NCBI GenBank assembly: GCA_946534775.1
Contig: CAMNCZ010000034.1
Coordinates: 1-7,942, forward strand
Length of the DNA: 7,942 nt
From: an uncultured Eubacteriaceae bacterium
Lineage (GTDB): Bacteria; Bacillota; Clostridia; Lachnospirales; CAG-274
Direction of reading: 5' to 3'
This document shows, one piece after another, positions 5,600 to 7,942 of this stretch. The notes under the pieces are model-generated. The model did no database searches. It was not told the origin of the DNA and worked only from the letters and a program-made list of their open reading frames with translations. Numbering within the stretch: position 1 is the stretch's first letter; each line of letters begins with the position of its first letter. The position numbers and the translations under genes were made by a program.

Positions 5600-6748
5600 A
5601 TGGCAAACAGATTTGTATTGAACGAAACTTCTTATCACGGCGCAGGGGCTATTAAAAGCATAGCTGACGAGGCTATCGGAAGAGGCTTTAAAAAGGCCTT
5701 TGTATGTTCCGACCCCGACCTTATCAAATTTGGTGTTACAAAGAAAGTTACGGATGTACTTGACGGCGCAAAGCTTGATTACGAGATATACTCAAATATT
5801 AAGCCCAATCCGACTATAGAGAATGTTCAGACGGGTGTTGAAGCATTCAAAAAATCGGGTGCGGATTATATTATTGCTATCGGCGGCGGTTCTTCTATGG
5901 ATACCGCAAAGGCTATCGGCATTATCATCAAAAACCCCGAATTTTCGGATGTTGTAAGCCTTGAGGGCGTTGCACCCACAAAAAACAAAGCAGTGCCGAT
6001 CATCGCTGTTCCCACAACGGCAGGCACAGCTGCGGAAGTTACAATAAATTACGTTATCACGGATACGGCAAAAAACAGAAAGATGGTTTGCGTTGACGTT
6101 CACGATATCCCTGTTGTTGCTGTTGTTGACCCCGATATGATGAGCAGTATGCCTAAGGGTCTTACCGCTGCCACGGGTATGGATGCACTTACACACGCTA
6201 TCGAAGGTTATATCACGGCAGGTGCGTGGGAACTTTCCGATATGTTCCATTTAAAGGCGATCGAAATTATTGCAAAGCATCTTCGCGGCGCTGTAGAAAA
6301 TACGCCCGAAGGTCGTGAAGGTATGGCTCTCGGTCAGTATGTTGCAGGTATGGGCTTCTCCAATGTCGGCCTTGGTATCGTTCACTCAATGGCTCATCCT
6401 TTGGGTGCTCTTTACGATACACCGCACGGTGTCGCAAATGCTATAATTCTTCCTACGGTTATGGAATACAACGCAGAAGCTACGGGCGATAAATATAAAT
6501 ATATCGCACAGGCAATGGGCGTTGAGGGCACCGACAAAATGAGTGTTGAAGAATACAGAAAGGCCGCTGTTGATGCTGTTAAGCAGCTTTCAAAGGACGT
6601 TGGCATACCCGCTGACCTTAAAGAAATTGTTAAGGAAGAGGACATTCCCTTCCTTGCTCAGTCGGCTTATGACGATGCTTGCCGCCCGGGCAATCCCAAA
6701 GAAACTTCTGTTGAAGATATCACAAAACTTTATAAATCACTTATGTAA
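5600..6748 (+). CDS. fucO: Iron-containing alcohol dehydrogenase, lactaldehyde reductase (FucO) type
   Basis: The 382-residue protein closely follows E. coli FucO along its length, in segments such as MANRxxLNET (1-10), IPTTAGTAAEVTINYVITD-like (136-155), GMDALTHAIEGYIT (193-206), LGQYVAGMGFSNVGLG (244-259) and TPHGVANAI (274-282). GGGSSMD (95-101) binds the NAD pyrophosphate, and D38 matches the Asp that favours NAD over NADP. The four iron ligands are present: D195, H199, H262 and H276. FucO reduces lactaldehyde to 1,2-propanediol in anaerobic fucose/rhamnose breakdown. Relatives act on other short aldehydes and diols, and no sugar-catabolic genes lie alongside, so a general fermentative role is possible. 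AAGGAG lies 11 nt before the ATG. Codon use (ATC/ATT for Ile, GTT, GCT) resembles the ribosomal protein genes rather than the upstream genes, pointing to high expression. It appears monocistronic, with its own promoter(s) and terminator. Confidence 0.93.
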   Translation: MANRFVLNETSYHGAGAIKSIADEAIGRGFKKAFVCSDPDLIKFGVTKKVTDVLDGAKLDYEIYSNIKPNPTIENVQTGVEAFKKSGADYIIAIGGGSSMDTAKAIGIIIKNPEFSDVVSLEGVAPTKNKAVPIIAVPTTAGTAAEVTINYVITDTAKNRKMVCVDVHDIPVVAVVDPDMMSSMPKGLTAATGMDALTHAIEGYITAGAWELSDMFHLKAIEIIAKHLRGAVENTPEGREGMALGQYVAGMGFSNVGLGIVHSMAHPLGALYDTPHGVANAIILPTVMEYNAEATGDKYKYIAQAMGVEGTDKMSVEEYRKAAVDAVKQLSKDVGIPADLKEIVKEEDIPFLAQSAYDDACRPGNPKETSVEDITKLYKSLM

Positions 6749-6786
6749 TATTAAAGGGTGTCGCATTAAACGGCACCTTTTAATAT
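6748..6786 (+). terminator. Intrinsic terminator after the alcohol dehydrogenase
   Basis: A 16-pair stem (6748-6763 with 6771-6786, including two G-U pairs) closes a 7-nt CATTAAA loop. The core GGTGTCG pairs with CGGCACC, and the 3' arm continues as CCTTTTAATAT, supplying the U-rich end. The A-rich 5' arm would let it work in the other direction too, although no minus-strand gene converges here. It starts at the last base of the dehydrogenase stop codon. Confidence 0.85.
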
Positions 6787-6923
6787 GTATGTACATTTAT
6801 TTGAAATAAGAAAAAGTAATGATTATAACATAAAAACAGGAGACACATATTATCAACCACCTTAGCAAAAGATGAAAATGATAAAATTTTTATAAATTTT
6901 TGCCCGGAAAGCTAAAAAAAGTC
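6787..6923. other. AT-rich spacer with no recognisable gene
   Basis: About 137 bp separate the terminator from the rplM promoter. I see A/T runs (for example AAAATTTTTATAAATTTTT at about 6884-6902), which may serve as upstream AT-rich (UP-like) DNA for the ribosomal promoter. There is no credible coding region, tRNA or strong hairpin. Confidence 0.5.
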
Positions 6924-6952
6924 TTGACAACAAACGGCAATTAGTGTAAAAT
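6924..6952 (+). promoter_or_regulatory. Promoter of the rplM-rpsI operon
   Basis: A perfect -35 TTGACA (6924-6929), a 17-bp spacer and TAAAAT (6947-6952) form a strong sigma-A promoter. AT-rich DNA lies upstream. Transcription would begin near 6959, leaving a leader of about 140 nt before rplM, which is long enough for a structured regulatory leader. Confidence 0.8.
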
Positions 6953-6958
6953 AAATAT

Positions 6959-7100
6959 GTTTTGAATTATGACCTTTTTTCGGACATTTGGGGTCGGACA
7001 TTTAAAACAGGTCTCGCAGGAATGTTATCAAGGCCGTGGGTCTTGCGCTGCTTCGTGCATATTGTTATTTAAGATAAGTTTTTGAAAGGGGAATTTTCCA
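6959..7100 (+). promoter_or_regulatory. Long 5' leader of rplM, candidate ribosomal protein (L13-type) leader
   Basis: The leader is about 140 nt and more GC-rich in its middle than the surrounding spacer. GACCT (6971-6975) can pair with AGGTC (7009-7013), or its first four bases can pair with GGTC (6992-6995); these two pairings exclude each other. TCGGACATTT occurs twice (6980-6989 and 6994-7003). A second small stem is possible at about 7045-7060 (TGCGC/GTGCA). L13 leaders are known upstream of rplM-rpsI in Firmicutes and are thought to bind the protein for autoregulation, but I cannot confirm a match to that model by eye. The ribosome binding site AAAGGGGA (7085-7092) closes the leader. 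Confidence 0.45.
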
Positions 7101-7538
7101 ATGAGAACAACATTTATAGCTAAAACAGCTGAAATAGACAGAAAATGGTATGTTGTTGATGCAACCGATCATACATTGGGCAGACTTGCTTCGGAAGTTG
7201 CAAGTGTTCTTAAAGGTAAGAACAAGCCTACTTATACTCCTCACCTTGACACAGGCGATTATGTTATTATCATCAATGCCGATAAAATCAAGGTAACAGG
7301 CAAGAAACTTGACCAGAAACTCTACAGAAAGCACAGCGAATACACAGGCGGCTTCAAAGAGGTTACTCTTCGTCAGATGATGGACAAAAAGCCCGAAGAT
7401 GTACTTCTTCACGCTGTAAAGGGTATGCTTCCTAAGAACACTCTTGGCAAGGATATGTTAAAGAAACTTTATGTTTACGCAGGCAGCGAGCACAAACACG
7501 AAGCTCAGAAGCCCGAAGTTCTTGAAATTAAGTACTGA
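7101..7538 (+). CDS. rplM: 50S ribosomal protein L13
   Basis: The 145-residue protein is a full-length bacterial L13 (usually 142-147 residues). Diagnostic segments are [19 protein letters not shown] near residues 17-35, the [23 protein letters not shown] stretch (38-60), [12 protein letters not shown] (73-84), [11 protein letters not shown] (106-116) and the C-terminal [16 protein letters not shown]13 binds 23S rRNA early in assembly of the large subunit. AAAGGGGA (7085-7092) lies 8 nt before the ATG. rpsI follows after 16 bp, the normal bacterial pairing. Confidence 0.98.
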   Translation: MRTTFIAKTAEIDRKWYVVDATDHTLGRLASEVASVLKGKNKPTYTPHLDTGDYVIIINADKIKVTGKKLDQKLYRKHSEYTGGFKEVTLRQMMDKKPEDVLLHAVKGMLPKNTLGKDMLKKLYVYAGSEHKHEAQKPEVLEIKY

Positions 7539-7554
7539 TATAGGAGGATAAATC

Positions 7555-7942
7555 ATGGCAGCAGCTAAATATTACGGTACAGGCAGAAGAAAAAGTTCAG
7601 TTGCAAGAGTTTATCTTGTACCCGGTAACGGCAAAATCACAATAAATAAAAGAGATATCGATGAATACTTTGGCCTTGAAACTTTAAAGGCTATCGTTAA
7701 GCAGCCTCTTGAACTTACAAACACACTTGCTAAGTTCGACGTTAAGGTAAATGTTTGCGGCGGCGGTACAACAGGCCAGGCAGGTGCTATCAGACACGGC
7801 ATCTCCAGAGCTCTTCTTGAGGCAGATGAAGATTTAAGAGGCGCACTTAAAAAGGCAGGCTTCTTAACAAGAGACCCAAGAATGAAGGAAAGAAAGAAGT
7901 ACGGCTTAAAAGGCGCAAGACGTGCTCCTCAGTTCTCGAAGA
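7555..7942 (+). CDS. rpsI: 30S ribosomal protein S9, cut by the window edge
   Basis: Translation from the ATG gives 129 codons. It begins [19 protein letters not shown], followed by [27 protein letters not shown] and ending ARRAPQFSK, with one base of the next codon. Bacterial S9 normally ends in ...QFSKR, so only the terminal Arg codon and the stop appear to be missing. S9 is a small-subunit head protein whose C-terminal Arg contacts P-site tRNA. AGGAGG (7542-7547) lies 7 nt upstream of the start. No frame disruption is seen. Confidence 0.98.
   Translation, partial: MAAAKYYGTGRRKSSVARVYLVPGNGKITINKRDIDEYFGLETLKAIVKQPLELTNTLAKFDVKVNVCGGGTTGQAGAIRHGISRALLEADEDLRGALKKAGFLTRDPRMKERKKYGLKGARRAPQFSK

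Noticed and set aside
5792..6250. 152-codon minus-strand open frame rich in Cys, His, Arg and Asn
   Set aside because: It lies antisense inside the well-supported alcohol dehydrogenase, and its composition reflects the complement of that gene's codon bias.
6543..6809. 88-codon plus-strand open frame running past the dehydrogenase stop
   Set aside because: It is a +1 shadow of the dehydrogenase C-terminus, runs through the terminator, and has no ribosome binding site.
6872..6895. Seven-codon ORF (MKMIKFL) before the rplM promoter
   Set aside because: No Shine-Dalgarno, no promoter of its own and no sign of a leader-peptide context.
1..7942. CRISPR arrays, tRNA or rRNA genes, intact transposases
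   Set aside because: I saw no regularly spaced repeats, no cloverleaf-like sequence and no transposase motifs on either strand.

Overview
The window looks like a chromosomal segment of a low-to-moderate GC, Gram-positive, anaerobic member of the Firmicutes, most likely class Clostridia. The evidence is AT-rich intergenic DNA with strong purine-rich ribosome binding sites, a YycH/YycI-type pair of membrane regulators, an iron-dependent fermentative alcohol dehydrogenase, and an rplM-rpsI operon with a long leader. All recognisable genes lie on the + strand. Genus cannot be assigned from the sequence alone.

Layout. (1) 63-1588 holds a UDP-glucose 4-epimerase-like gene followed 2 bp later by a small nitroreductase, probably one transcript. 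The epimerase has Phe in place of the catalytic Tyr of the YxxxK motif. (2) 1614-5298 is a probable four-gene operon: a small secreted Ig-like protein, a YycH-like protein, a YycI-like protein and a P1/S58-family self-cleaving aminopeptidase. Its promoter region carries TGTAAT-N5-TGTAAC, an exact match to the WalR (YycF) box, set 10 bp upstream of a TATAAT. The YycH/YycI pair normally modulates the WalK sensor kinase, so the operon looks like a detached, WalR-controlled feedback module for cell-wall homeostasis. No walRK genes lie in the window. (3) 5299-5599 is intergenic. It contains a good sigma-A-type promoter, a 162-bp palindromic MITE-like element with candidate CTAA target duplications, and then a second promoter inside a 37-bp near-palindrome. 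(4) 5600-6748 encodes a FucO-like iron alcohol dehydrogenase (lactaldehyde reductase family), closed by a clear terminator. (5) 6924-7942 is the rplM-rpsI operon, with a consensus promoter, a ~140-nt leader, complete L13, and S9 cut by the window edge within its expected last codon.

Codon choice divides the window. Groups 1 and 2 use ATA for isoleucine heavily. The alcohol dehydrogenase and the two ribosomal protein genes prefer ATC/ATT and U-ending Val/Ala codons, which suggests the dehydrogenase is highly expressed.

The most interesting points are the WalR-box/secreted protein/YycHI/peptidase operon, the epimerase without its catalytic tyrosine, and the mobile-element-like palindrome lodged between two promoter-like sequences ahead of the dehydrogenase.
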